Assembly: GCF_001524445.2 (NCBI RefSeq)
Contig: NZ_CP013417.1
Span: forward strand, 930,001 to 994,000
Source of the DNA: Burkholderia savannae
GTDB taxonomy: Bacteria > Pseudomonadota > Gammaproteobacteria > Burkholderiales > Burkholderiaceae
DNA: 64,000 nucleotides
Reading direction: 5' to 3'
Both the position numbers and the translations under genes were made by a program. Below the pieces are notes generated by a model that saw only the letters and a list, made by a program, of their open reading frames with translations, had not been told where the DNA came from and did no database searches. This document shows, piece by piece, positions 1-7,860 of the stretch; the stretch's first letter is position 1, and each line of letters starts with the position of its first letter.

Positions 1-104
1 AATTCGCTCGCGAACATCGTGGGCGCCGCCGGCGCGCGGCCCGTCGAATTGTTGCGGCGCGCAATGCCGAGCCGGTGTGCGAAGCGTTTGATGCCGTTCA
101 GCAT
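1..104 (-). CDS. Partial hypothetical protein (N-terminus only)
   Basis: A reading frame starts with ATG at 104 on the minus strand and runs off the window edge, giving the first 34 residues (MLNGIKRFAHRLGIARRNNS...). A GGGAGA ribosome-binding site lies just upstream of the ATG, which supports a real start. The visible part is basic and shows no signal peptide or known motif. I do not recognise the family. It is transcribed divergently from the cold-shock gene at 507. Confidence 0.45.
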   Translation of the reverse strand, partial: MLNGIKRFAHRLGIARRNNSTGRAPAAPTMFASE

Positions 105-506
105 GACAGTCTCCCGCGCCCTACGGGGCGACGCTCAGCATTGCAAAGGTTCTTGCGCACCGCAACCCGGACAAATACTAAGCCTCGTCAATTCGCTCGA
201 TCGCGGTAGATTTTTCTTTTGCGGATTTTAATAGTCAGCTACCCCGGTAATAATGACAGGTGTTGTTGCGGTTAATTAATTTCTCGCTCCTAGTGTACCG
301 ATTCCAGTTGTATTCTTATCAAATCGTATAAGCGGTCATCAAAAATTTTCTTGACTGAATTGGATTCTCCCATTTATAAAAGCACCACCAAGCTTGCAGT
401 GCTTCCCGCACGTCGAAAGAAGGGGGTAGAGGAAGCGTCGGAGCTTTGTGTGACGGTATAAGGGCGTAGCCCGTGTTTTATTTTTATTTAGTGGGGAACT
501 AGGAAT
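105..506. other. AT-rich divergent intergenic region and csp leader
   Basis: About 400 bases without a gene. From roughly 216 to 500 the sequence is much more AT-rich than the rest of the window. It holds the promoter at 351-380 and a leader of about 120 nt before the cold-shock start codon. No other open frame is convincing here. Confidence 0.6.
351..380 (+). promoter_or_regulatory. Sigma70-type promoter of the cold-shock gene
   Basis: TTGACT (351-356) and TATAAA (375-380) are separated by 18 bases, close to the sigma70 consensus. Transcription would begin near 387 and leave a leader of about 120 nt. Long structured leaders are a known feature of cspA-type cold-shock mRNAs; that this one folds or acts in the same way is inference. 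Confidence 0.6.
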
Positions 507-710
507 ATGGATACCGGTATCGTGAAATGGTTTAACGATGCTAAGGGCTTCGGCTTTATTACGTCGGACAATGGCGGCGAAGATTTGTTTGCCCATTTCT
601 CCGAAATCAGGATGGAGGGCTTCAAGACCCTTAAGGAGAATCAGCGTGTGTCGTTCGAAGTGAAAACCGGCCCGAAGGGCAAGCAGGCCGCGAATATTCA
701 GGCGCTTTGA
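507..710 (+). CDS. Cold-shock protein, CspA family
   Basis: A 67-residue single-domain cold-shock protein. The N-terminus [18 protein letters not shown] carries the KGFGFI RNP1 motif, and DLFAHF is the RNP2 counterpart (usually D/NVFVHF). The family binds single-stranded RNA and DNA and acts as an RNA chaperone during cold or stationary-phase adaptation. The length is normal for the family. The ATG at 507 is preceded by purine-rich GGGGA and AGGA stretches. It has its own promoter and ends in a strong terminator, so it is monocistronic. Which csp paralogue this is cannot be told from the sequence. Confidence 0.95.
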   Translation: MDTGIVKWFNDAKGFGFITSDNGGEDLFAHFSEIRMEGFKTLKENQRVSFEVKTGPKGKQAANIQAL

Positions 711-738
711 ACGCCTGAAACGCGCCGAGGGCCGTGCA

Positions 739-764
739 AACCCCCGCCTAGGCGGGGGTTTTGA
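739..764 (+). terminator. Rho-independent terminator after csp
   Basis: A perfect GC-rich inverted repeat (AACCCCCGCC and its complement, 739-760) with almost no loop is followed by a short T-run, 29 bases after the csp stop codon. Confidence 0.85.
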
Positions 765-854
765 TTTCTTGGGCGAGTAGAATAGGGACTGCTAGCGCCG
801 GGGCCGCCCCCGCGTCCGTCCGACAACACACGAAGTGCCGTCCGCCCGCCATCC

Positions 855-1994
855 ATGTCCGTCTCGCCGCTGCTCCACCCTGCGATCGACACGCCGCTCG
901 CGTTCGTCGATCTCGAAACCACCGGCGGTTCGGCCGTCGAGCATCGCATCACCGAAATCGGCGTCGTCGCCGTGCATGCGAATCACGTGTCGACCTGGAC
1001 GACGCTCGTCGATCCGCGGCAGCCGATTCCAGCGTTCATCCAGCAACTCACGGGCATCACCGACGCCATGGTGCGCGGCGCGCCCACGTTCGCCGACATC
1101 GCATCCGCATTGTTCGAGCGGCTCGACGGCAAGCTCTTCATTGCACACAACGCCAGCTTCGACCGCGGGTTCCTGCGCGCGGAATTCGAGCGCGCGGGCT
1201 TCGCGTTTAATCCCGACGTGCTTTGCACGGTGCGGTTGTCGCGCGCGCTTTTCCCGCGCGAGTCGCGTCACGGGCTCGACGCGCTGATCGAGCGGCACGC
1301 GCTCATGCCTTCGGCGCGCCACTGGGCGCTCGCCGACGCGGATCTCATCTGGCAGTTCTGGCAAACATTGCACGACGCGATTCCGGCCGATCAGTTGCGC
1401 GAGCAAATCGCGCGCACGACGCGCCGTTTCCGGCTCGCGGGCACGTTGACGGAGGCGCATCTGGAGCGCGCGCCCGCCGGCTGCGGCGTGTATGCGCTCT
1501 TCGGCGACGACGATGTGCCGCTCTACGTCGGCCGCAGCGTTCGGGTCCGGCAGAGGCTGCGCGCGCTGTTGACGGGGGAGCGGCGCTCGTCGAAGGAAAT
1601 GCGGCTTGCGCAGCTGGTTAGGCGGGTCGAGTGGCGCGAGACGGGCGGCGAGCTCGGCGCGCTGCTGGCCGAGGCGGACTGGATTGCGTCGCTCGCGCCT
1701 TCGTTCAACCGGCGGCCGGACCGAAGCGCCGCGGGCGACGCGGGCTGGCCGTTCGACGGGCCGGTCGCGTTCGAGGAGCGCGGCGAGTCGAGCGTCTTTC
1801 ATGTGGTTGACGGTTGGCGCTACGTCGGCGCCGTGGCGTCGATCGAGCAGGCCGCGGCGCTCGCGGCCGAAGCGCGCGAGGCGGGCGGACGCGACGCGGA
1901 GGCGGCGCCCGCGGTGCGCCGCATTCTGCGAACGCATCTTGCGCGCGGGCTGCAACCGATCCCGCTCGCGGGCGCCGCGTCCGCTGCCGCCTAG
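855..1994 (+). CDS. DEDDh exonuclease (DnaQ epsilon-like) fused to a GIY-YIG nuclease domain
   Basis: A 379-residue two-domain nuclease. Residues about 12-175 form a DnaQ-type 3'-5' exonuclease with FVDLETTG (D19, E21), HNASFD (D103) and the ExoIII pair H156...D161, so all catalytic residues are present. Residues about 205-285 form a GIY-YIG domain like that of UvrC and Cho (GVY at 211, LYVGRS at 223, catalytic-type Glu near 273 in the EADWI segment). The family is usually annotated as DNA polymerase III epsilon-like or excinuclease Cho-like. A role in DNA repair is likely, but no substrate can be inferred. The stop codon overlaps that of the convergent chorismate mutase gene. Confidence 0.9.
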   Translation: MSVSPLLHPAIDTPLAFVDLETTGGSAVEHRITEIGVVAVHANHVSTWTTLVDPRQPIPAFIQQLTGITDAMVRGAPTFADIASALFERLDGKLFIAHNASFDRGFLRAEFERAGFAFNPDVLCTVRLSRALFPRESRHGLDALIERHALMPSARHWALADADLIWQFWQTLHDAIPADQLREQIARTTRRFRLAGTLTEAHLERAPAGCGVYALFGDDDVPLYVGRSVRVRQRLRALLTGERRSSKEMRLAQLVRRVEWRETGGELGALLAEADWIASLAPSFNRRPDRSAAGDAGWPFDGPVAFEERGESSVFHVVDGWRYVGAVASIEQAAALAAEAREAGGRDAEAAPAVRRILRTHLARGLQPIPLAGAASAAA

Positions 1995-2584
1995 CCGACG
2001 GCGCTTGCGCCGCCCGCCGTGCAGACGTGAGACAGCGCGGTGCCGAGCGCGTCCTTCTGGCCCGAATCGTAGCGCGTCAGCGTTTTCCAGTTCGCGATGC
2101 TGCGTGCGAGACGCGACGGGCAATCCTGCGCGTCCCGCAGTGGCGCGACGCGCGCGAGCGCAGCGATCAGCGACTGAGTCAGCCGGTCGAGCTGCGGCCG
2201 CGTGCTCGTCGCGAGATCGGGCGCGGGGCCTTCGGGGCCATGCGTCGCGCGCCACGTCGCGAAGAGCGCGTTCTGCACCTGCTTGCTCGCGGTGATCTGG
2301 TCGTCGAAAAAAGTGCGGGCGTAAGCGGGATCGACGCCGCTCGCCGTCGCGCGCTTTTCGACGTCGGCCAGCAGCGCCGCTTCGCGCGGCGGGTCCGAAA
2401 TCGGCTTCTTGTTGATCCACTTCCATTGAGCGACGGGCTCGGCGAGCGCGAGGCGCTGCGACGCGAGCGCGACGAGGTTCGTGAGCGCGGTGTCGTCGCC
2501 GTCGGCGGCGGCGACGCGAGGCGCGGTCAGCACGGCGAGGCCGAGCGCGGCGGCAGCCAGGCTTGCACAAAGAGATGGTTTCAT
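1991..2584 (-). CDS. Secreted chorismate mutase (AroQ-gamma type)
   Basis: This 197-residue protein (from the ATG at 2584) begins MKPSLCASLAAAALGLAVLT, a typical signal peptide ending near APRVAAA. The mature part matches the exported AroQ-gamma chorismate mutases: a helical core with the WKW.NK.PI.DP segment and paired cysteines (QDCPS and SHVC) for a periplasmic disulfide. The enzyme converts chorismate to prephenate outside the cytoplasm; its physiological role in proteobacteria is unclear. A TTG 15 bases upstream is in frame, but the ATG gives the cleaner signal peptide. It is separate from the cytoplasmic chorismate mutase domain of PheA at 52851. Confidence 0.85.
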   Translation of the reverse strand: MKPSLCASLAAAALGLAVLTAPRVAAADGDDTALTNLVALASQRLALAEPVAQWKWINKKPISDPPREAALLADVEKRATASGVDPAYARTFFDDQITASKQVQNALFATWRATHGPEGPAPDLATSTRPQLDRLTQSLIAALARVAPLRDAQDCPSRLARSIANWKTLTRYDSGQKDALGTALSHVCTAGGASAVG

Positions 2585-2829
2585 GGCGAAAAACGACAAT
2601 GCCGGCTTGCGGGAGCCGAGTGGTGGAAAAAACAGAAGAATAAGCGAAGACGTTGCGCAGCGACGCGGCGCAAGCGAGGGATCAGCGGACGCAGCAGCCT
2701 CGACCCGGCTGGCCGTTGCGGCCCGGGTTCGGTATGGGTTGCCGAGACGAGAAGGCGGCGGTGCGCAAGGAAGCGTTCGCGAGCACGCGACGATTCACCG
2801 GCACGGATGCGCCGTCGGGCCGTGCACGG

Positions 2830-2976
2830 TTACTTCGGCGTGCACAGCTTGTGCTGCTCGTCGAAAAACGCGCGCACATGTTCGGGCAGCTCGGCGAGAA
2901 ACTCGACGGCCACGGGCTCGGGGTCCGGGCTCATCACCTTCTCGGGAGGCGGAATGCGGGTTGGCCTTTCGTCCAT
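2830..2976 (-). CDS. Small hypothetical protein, 48 residues
   Basis: An ATG at 2976 is preceded by a textbook ribosome-binding site (AAGGAGAG, 7 bases upstream). The frame runs 48 codons to TAA at 2830-2832. The product is acidic and proline-rich at the N-terminus (MDERPTRIPPPEKVMSPDPE...), then AVEFLAELPEHVRAFFDEQH, and ends in LCTPK. It has no signal peptide or membrane segment. The strong SD and protein-like composition argue that it is real. I do not recognise a family. Confidence 0.65.
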   Translation of the reverse strand: MDERPTRIPPPEKVMSPDPEPVAVEFLAELPEHVRAFFDEQHKLCTPK

Positions 2977-3148
2977 GTTCTCTCTCCTTGGGTAAGAGAA
3001 TTATCGAACGCCAGCTTTGCTTTGTGCCAGTGTTCAATCGTTAGATTTTGTCTCTGTTGCTTAAACGGTACATGCATTTGCGTTGATTTGCGGCAATGCG
3101 CGTTTCCGAACGGATGCGCATCGTTCGAAGCGCAGCCGCAAACTGACT

Positions 3149-3157
3149 TGTTATACT
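3149..3157 (+). promoter_or_regulatory. Extended -10 promoter element before the CruR-like gene
   Basis: TGTTATACT (TG-n-TATACT) lies 26 bases before the ATG at 3183 and fits an extended -10 element. No good -35 is visible. Transcription would start near 3164 and leave a short leader. Confidence 0.4.
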
Positions 3158-3182
3158 GCGCGCCTCTTTTTCCCGAGCTGCG

Positions 3183-3566
3183 ATGAAACGTTCGACGCGA
3201 TGGATGAGCCTCGTCTGGCTGGCGCTGGTACTCAACGTACTGTCGCCCGTCATCGGCTACGCGCGCGCCGCCTCGAATGCGGCCGACGCGCCGTTCGCGC
3301 TCGAGTTGTGCAGCGCAGCGGGCGCGAAGCGCATCGTCGGCGCGGGCGAGACGCGCAAGGACGACGGCGCGCTCGCGCACGTCGCTCATTGCGTCTACTG
3401 TCCCGGCTTCGCCGCGAACGTCGCGCTCGGTTCGAGCGCGCCCGTGTTGCCGTGCTTCGTTCGTGCGTTCGCGTATGCGAGCCGCGTCGAGCGGCCCGCC
3501 GTCTTCTTCCGCCGCGGCGTGCGCATCGCGCAGCCGCGCGCCCCGCCTGAAACCGTCCCGGTCTGA
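3183..3566 (+). CDS. DUF2946 protein, CruR-like copper-responsive leader protein
   Basis: A 127-residue protein with an N-terminal hydrophobic segment (MSLVWLALVLNVLSPVIGYA) that acts as a signal or anchor. It carries the DUF2946 hallmark HVAHCVYC with CXXC at C70-C73, and a C-terminal RAPP at residues 119-122, five residues before the stop. In Bordetella pertussis the DUF2946 protein CruR heads an operon with a TonB-dependent transporter. Copper bound by its nascent CXXC relieves arrest at RAPP and triggers Rho-dependent termination before the next gene. Both motifs and the same position at the head of a TonB-receptor operon are seen here, so a regulatory uORF role is a strong inference. The main alternative is a plain periplasmic metal-binding protein. 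Confidence 0.85.
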   Translation: MKRSTRWMSLVWLALVLNVLSPVIGYARAASNAADAPFALELCSAAGAKRIVGAGETRKDDGALAHVAHCVYCPGFAANVALGSSAPVLPCFVRAFAYASRVERPAVFFRRGVRIAQPRAPPETVPV

Positions 3567-3714
3567 TCTCAGCAGCCCGCTCGCGCGTTGCCACGCGTGA
3601 GCGCCGTCGCGCGCGCGACGTCGGGCGTCACGTCCGTTCTTCTGCGAAGACGGGCGCGGCGTGCGTTCGCATGCGCGGCGATCCGCCGACCACGTTTTCA
3701 GGATTTGCTTCTCC
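3567..3714 (+). promoter_or_regulatory. Candidate Rho-termination region between the CruR-like gene and the TonB receptor
   Basis: The 148 bases between the DUF2946 stop and the receptor start contain no obvious intrinsic terminator. By analogy with CruR operons, this spacer is where Rho would load when copper releases the arrested ribosome. No specific rut site can be called by eye. Confidence 0.35.
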
Positions 3715-6048
3715 ATGTCTCATGCTCTTGCCGCGCTCGCCGCGCGCAGGCGGCTCGCGGCCGCCTGCGCCGCGGCGCTCGCCTGGCCGGCCGCTCATGC
3801 GGCGCCGACGGGCGCCGCCCCTGCCGATTCAACGTCCGACGCCGCCGCCGCGACGACGGCATCCGGGAAAACCTTGAATGTCGTTACCGTGACCGCGCAG
3901 CGCCCCGCATTCGCGCCCGACACGCCCGGCGTCGTCGAGTCGCTCACGCGCGATCAGATCGATTCGCACGTCAACGTGACGACCGAAGACGCGCTCAAGT
4001 ACGCGCCGAATCTGATGGTGCGCCGCCGCTACATCGGCGATCGCAACTCCGTGTTCGCCGGCCGCGATTTCAACGAGCTGCAGAGCGCGCGCGGGCTCGT
4101 CTATGCGGACGGCCTTCTGCTGTCCAATCTGCTCGGTTCGAGCTATTCGTATCCGCCGCGCTGGTCGCTGATCCAGCCCGACGACATCGCGCGCGTCGAC
4201 GTGCTGTACGGCCCGTTTTCCGCGCTCTATCCGGGCAACGCGATCGGCTCGACCGTGCAGATCACGACGCGCAAGCCGGAGCGGCTCGAGGCGTCGGTGT
4301 CGACGCAGTTCTTCACGCAGCGTTACCGTGACGGCTACGGCTTCGCCGACAGCTTCGGCGGCAATCACCAGACCGCGCGGCTCGCCGACCGGATCGGACG
4401 TTTCTGGTATGCGCTGTCGCTCGACCGGCTCGAGAACGACAGCCAGCCGATGCAGTACGCGAGCCCGAACGCCGCGTACGATCCGAAGCTCGGCGCGCCG
4501 GTGCCGGTGACGGGCGCGGCTTCAGACGTCGGCCCGAACGGCCGGCCGCGGACGATCGTCGGCGCGCAGACGATCGAGCGCACCGAGCAGCTCAACGAGA
4601 CGCTGCGCTTCGGCTACGCGTTCACCGACCACGTCGACGCGACGGTCACGCTCGGGCATTGGGAGAACCACTACCGCCAGCACGGCGACACGTTCCTGCG
4701 CGATGCGGCAGGCAACCCGGTGTACGGCGGCAACGTGTCGTTCGGCGGGCGCAGCTACACGGTGTCGCCGACCGCATTCGCGCCGCAGAACGGCGACCAG
4801 GAGAATTGGCTGTACGGGCTCGGGCTCGACGCGCGGCTTGCGTCCGGCTGGAAGCTGTCGGCGAGCGCTTCCGCATACGACGTGTCGCGCGACGTGTTGC
4901 GCAGCGCGTCGAGCGCACCGCCCGGCGCGTGGGACGGCGGGCCCGGCACGGTGTTCCATGGCGACGGCACGGGCTGGCGCACCGTCGATCTGCGCGCGGA
5001 ATCGCCCGACGTGCGCGGGCATCGCTTCTCGTTCGGCTATCACTTCGACACGTATTTCCTGCGCAACGCGACCTACAACACGGCCGACTGGCGGAACGCG
5101 GCGCCGACGACGCTCGCGAACAGCTATCGCGGCAACACGCGCACGCAGGCGCTGTACGCGCAGGACGCGTGGCGTTTCGCGCCCGGCTGGCTCGCGACGC
5201 TCGGCCTGCGCTACGAGCGCTGGGACGCGTACGGCGGCGAGCTCGGCAATGCGGGCGCGACGCTCGGTTATGCGGATCGCGGCGCGACCGCGCTGTCGCC
5301 GAAGCTCGCGCTCGAATGGCAGCCCGCGGACGCGTGGCGCTTGCGGCTGTCGTTCGCGACGGGCACGCGCTTTCCGACCGTCGCCGAGCTGTTTCAAGGA
5401 ACGATCTCGAACAACGCGATCGTCAACAACAACCCGAACCTGCAGCCGGAAAAGGCGATCGACTGGGATTTCACGGCCGAGCGCGACGTCGGCTTCGGCG
5501 TCGTGCGCGCGAGCGTGTTCCAGAGCGACCTGCGCAATTCGATCTACAGCCAGACGACGGTCGCAGGCGCTTCGACGTACACGAACATCTCGAACGTCGG
5601 GCGCGTGCGCGTGCGCGGCGTCGAACTCGCGTTCTCGGGGCAGGACGTCGGGATCAAGGGGCTCGATGTCGACGCGAACGTCTCCGCGACGAACGCGCAG
5701 ACGCTCGCCGACGCGGCGAATCCGAGCTACGTCGGCGCGCGCTGGCCGAGAGTTCCGCGCATGCGCGCGAACCTGCTCGCGTCGTACCGCTTCGACGAGC
5801 ACTGGATGACGAGCGTCGGCGTGCGCTATTCGGGGCGCCAATTCAGCACGCTCGACAACAGCGACGTGAACCCGAACGTGTACGGCGGCACCAGCTCGTA
5901 TACGGTCGTCGATCTCAAGGCGCGCTACCGTTTCGATCGCCACTGGCTTGCGTCGTTCGGCATCGACAACGTGACCGATCGCCGCTACTACGTGTTCCAC
6001 CCGTATCCGGGCCGCACCTTCTATGGAGAGTTGAAATGGTCGCTTTGA
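3715..6048 (+). CDS. TonB-dependent outer-membrane receptor (probable copper or metal uptake)
   Basis: From the ATG at 3715 this is 777 residues with a signal peptide (MSHALAALAARRRLAAACAA... ending AHA). A TonB-box-like NVVTVTA follows, then a plug domain (about residues 60-180, with RDFNELQSARGLVYADGL and DVLYGPFSALYPGNAIGSTV) and a 22-strand-type barrel ending in a C-terminal aromatic strand (FYGELKWSL). It imports a ligand across the outer membrane using TonB energy. A longer in-frame start at 3661 lacks a signal peptide and is rejected. Downstream of a CruR-like gene it resembles BfrG of Bordetella, so copper or a copper complex is the likely ligand; this rests on context. Confidence 0.9.
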   Translation: MSHALAALAARRRLAAACAAALAWPAAHAAPTGAAPADSTSDAAAATTASGKTLNVVTVTAQRPAFAPDTPGVVESLTRDQIDSHVNVTTEDALKYAPNLMVRRRYIGDRNSVFAGRDFNELQSARGLVYADGLLLSNLLGSSYSYPPRWSLIQPDDIARVDVLYGPFSALYPGNAIGSTVQITTRKPERLEASVSTQFFTQRYRDGYGFADSFGGNHQTARLADRIGRFWYALSLDRLENDSQPMQYASPNAAYDPKLGAPVPVTGAASDVGPNGRPRTIVGAQTIERTEQLNETLRFGYAFTDHVDATVTLGHWENHYRQHGDTFLRDAAGNPVYGGNVSFGGRSYTVSPTAFAPQNGDQENWLYGLGLDARLASGWKLSASASAYDVSRDVLRSASSAPPGAWDGGPGTVFHGDGTGWRTVDLRAESPDVRGHRFSFGYHFDTYFLRNATYNTADWRNAAPTTLANSYRGNTRTQALYAQDAWRFAPGWLATLGLRYERWDAYGGELGNAGATLGYADRGATALSPKLALEWQPADAWRLRLSFATGTRFPTVAELFQGTISNNAIVNNNPNLQPEKAIDWDFTAERDVGFGVVRASVFQSDLRNSIYSQTTVAGASTYTNISNVGRVRVRGVELAFSGQDVGIKGLDVDANVSATNAQTLADAANPSYVGARWPRVPRMRANLLASYRFDEHWMTSVGVRYSGRQFSTLDNSDVNPNVYGGTSSYTVVDLKARYRFDRHWLASFGIDNVTDRRYYVFHPYPGRTFYGELKWSL

Positions 6049-7307
6049 AGCATGGGCCGGCAGGCGTCGCGCTGCTCGCGCTCGCCTGCGGTGCGCTCGC
6101 GCACGACGCGCGGCCGGCTGCGGTGGCGTCCGCGCCGCATGCCGCTCACATGGCAATGGACTCGGCAACTGCCGGCGCCGCGCAGAAAGCGCCGCTCGCG
6201 ACGGGCGCCGCGTTCGATGCGCGTCATCGGCTGTGGGTCGCGTGGGTCGAGGGACAGCACGTCGTCGTCGCGCATTCGGACGACGCGGGGCGCACGCTGT
6301 CCGCGCCCGCGACGGTCAATGCGCTGCCCGAGCCGGTCTACACGAGCGCCGAGAACCGGCCGAAGCTTGCCGCGAGCCCGGACGGGCGTGCGGTCTACGT
6401 CACGTGGTCGATGCCGCTCGATGCGCCGTACACCGGAATGGTGCGCTTCTCGCGCTCGCTCGACGGCGGCGCGACGTGGTCCGTGCCCGTCACCGTGCAT
6501 CGCGACCGGCAGGCGATCACGCATCGCTTCGACATGCTGACGGTCGATCCGCAAGGCCGCGTCTTCGCCGCGTGGATCGACAAGCGCGACCTTCTCGCCG
6601 CGCAGCGCTCAGGGAGAGCGTATGACGGTGCGGCGATCTACTACGCGGTGTCGGCCGACGGCGGCGCGACCTTCGCGCCGGAGCGCAAGGTGACGGACCA
6701 CACGTGCGAATGCTGCCGGATCGCGATGGCGGCCGATCCCGACGGGCGCGTGCAGGCCGCGTGGCGCAACGTGTTTCCCGGCCAGATTCGCGACCACGCG
6801 ATCGCGGTGCTGCCGGTGTCGGCGGATCGCGCGGTCGAGCCCGTGCGCGCGACGTTCTCGAACTGGCAGGTCGAAGCGTGTCCGGATCACGGACCGGCGC
6901 TCGCGATCACGAACGATGGCGTGCGGCATCTCGCGTGGTTCGGCGTCGTCGACGGCAGGGCCGATGTGTTCTATTCGCGGCTCGATGCGGGCGGCGCGCC
7001 GCTCGGCACGCCGTTCGCGTTCGGCGACGATCCGGCGACACCGAACGAGCAGGCGTCGCATGCGGCGATCGTCGCGCCGCGCGACGCGCTTTGGCTCGCA
7101 TGGAAGGCGTTCGACGGCGACACGATGCGCATCAAGTTGCGTCGCTCCGACGACGGCGGCGCGCACTGGAGCGCGCCGCGCACGATCGCGCAGACGTCCG
7201 GCGCGAGCGACAATCCGCAATTGCTGACTGATCGCGGGCGCGTCTATCTGTCATGGCGCACGCGCAACGACGGCTACCGGCTGATCGACGTGGAGGGGCA
7301 ACGATGA
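6036..7307 (+). CDS. Secreted Asp-box (BNR) beta-propeller protein with Cys cluster
   Basis: The ATG at 6036 overlaps the receptor gene by 13 bases and is preceded by GGAGAG. The 423-residue product has a signal peptide ending near residue 22, then a His/Met-rich stretch (H23, H35, H38, M39, M41). Four sialidase-type Asp-boxes follow: SDDAGRT at 81, SLDGGATW at 141, SADGGATF at 206 and SDDGGAHW near 365. It would be annotated exo-alpha-sialidase, but no sialidase catalytic set was seen. A CECC cluster (224-227) and another Cys at 282 suggest metal binding or a disulfide relay. In this operon a periplasmic metal-handling partner of the receptor is more likely than a glycosidase. Confidence 0.8.
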   Translation: MVALKHGPAGVALLALACGALAHDARPAAVASAPHAAHMAMDSATAGAAQKAPLATGAAFDARHRLWVAWVEGQHVVVAHSDDAGRTLSAPATVNALPEPVYTSAENRPKLAASPDGRAVYVTWSMPLDAPYTGMVRFSRSLDGGATWSVPVTVHRDRQAITHRFDMLTVDPQGRVFAAWIDKRDLLAAQRSGRAYDGAAIYYAVSADGGATFAPERKVTDHTCECCRIAMAADPDGRVQAAWRNVFPGQIRDHAIAVLPVSADRAVEPVRATFSNWQVEACPDHGPALAITNDGVRHLAWFGVVDGRADVFYSRLDAGGAPLGTPFAFGDDPATPNEQASHAAIVAPRDALWLAWKAFDGDTMRIKLRRSDDGGAHWSAPRTIAQTSGASDNPQLLTDRGRVYLSWRTRNDGYRLIDVEGQR

Positions 7308-7801
7308 AGCGCAGGATGCTCATGCTCGCTGCGCTCGCGATCGCGGCGTCGAGCATCGCGGGCGAATTGCAACCGCCGCAATCGCCGCAGCCGCTGCGCG
7401 CGGCGGATGTCGCGTCGCTCTATGCGAGCGGGCGCGGCGCGCCGCTCGTCGTCGAAGTCTGGTCGCTCGACTGTGGCTACTGCCGCGAGAACGCCGCGCA
7501 TCTCGTCGAATGGCAGCGGCGCCATCCGCAGGTGCGGATCGCGCTCGTCGCGCTCGATTCGCTCGACGAGCACGCGCCGCAGCTCGCCGGCGCGTTCGCG
7601 CAGATGAAGCTGCCCCCGAACGTCATGCAATATGCGAACGCCGAGCCGATGCCGGAAAGGTTGCGCGTGGCGCTCGATCCGGGCTGGCGCGGGGAGCTGC
7701 CGCGCACGCTGTGGATCGACGCGGACGGCATGCGCCGCGCGAAGAGCGGTCTGCTCGCGCCGGCCGTGCTCGATGCGTGGCTGCAACGTCGGGAGCCCTG
7801 A
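7304..7801 (+). CDS. Periplasmic thioredoxin-like (TlpA/DsbE-type) protein
   Basis: A 165-residue protein whose ATG overlaps the preceding stop (ATGA), showing translational coupling. It has an N-terminal signal peptide (MLMLAALAIAASSIAG), then a thioredoxin fold with the active site WSLDCGYC (C57-C60) and a late PRTLWID segment, the cis-Pro region. Such proteins reduce or exchange disulfides in the periplasm. Beside the Cys-rich propeller protein it may keep those cysteines reduced for metal handling, which is inference from the operon. It is the last gene of the four-gene unit. Confidence 0.85.
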   Translation: MKRRMLMLAALAIAASSIAGELQPPQSPQPLRAADVASLYASGRGAPLVVEVWSLDCGYCRENAAHLVEWQRRHPQVRIALVALDSLDEHAPQLAGAFAQMKLPPNVMQYANAEPMPERLRVALDPGWRGELPRTLWIDADGMRRAKSGLLAPAVLDAWLQRREP

Positions 7802-7826
7802 CGATCGGCGCGCGGCGCATGCCGTC

Positions 7827-7860
7827 GCCGGCAAGCGGGCGCTGCGTCCGCTTTGCCGGC
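7827..7860 (+). terminator. Hairpin after the CruR-like operon
   Basis: GCCGGCAAGCGG and its near-complement CCGCTTTGCCGGC form a stem around a nine-base loop, 26 bases after the operon's last stop. There is no T-run, so it may be a transcript-end stabiliser rather than an intrinsic terminator. Confidence 0.35.

Noticed and set aside
3661..3714. A longer N-terminus for the TonB receptor
   Set aside because: The upstream in-frame start adds charged residues before the signal peptide; the ATG at 3715 gives a normal signal sequence.
6036..7307. Naming the propeller gene a sialidase
   Set aside because: Asp-boxes alone do not make a sialidase; no catalytic Arg triad or Tyr/Glu set was seen, and the operon points to metals.
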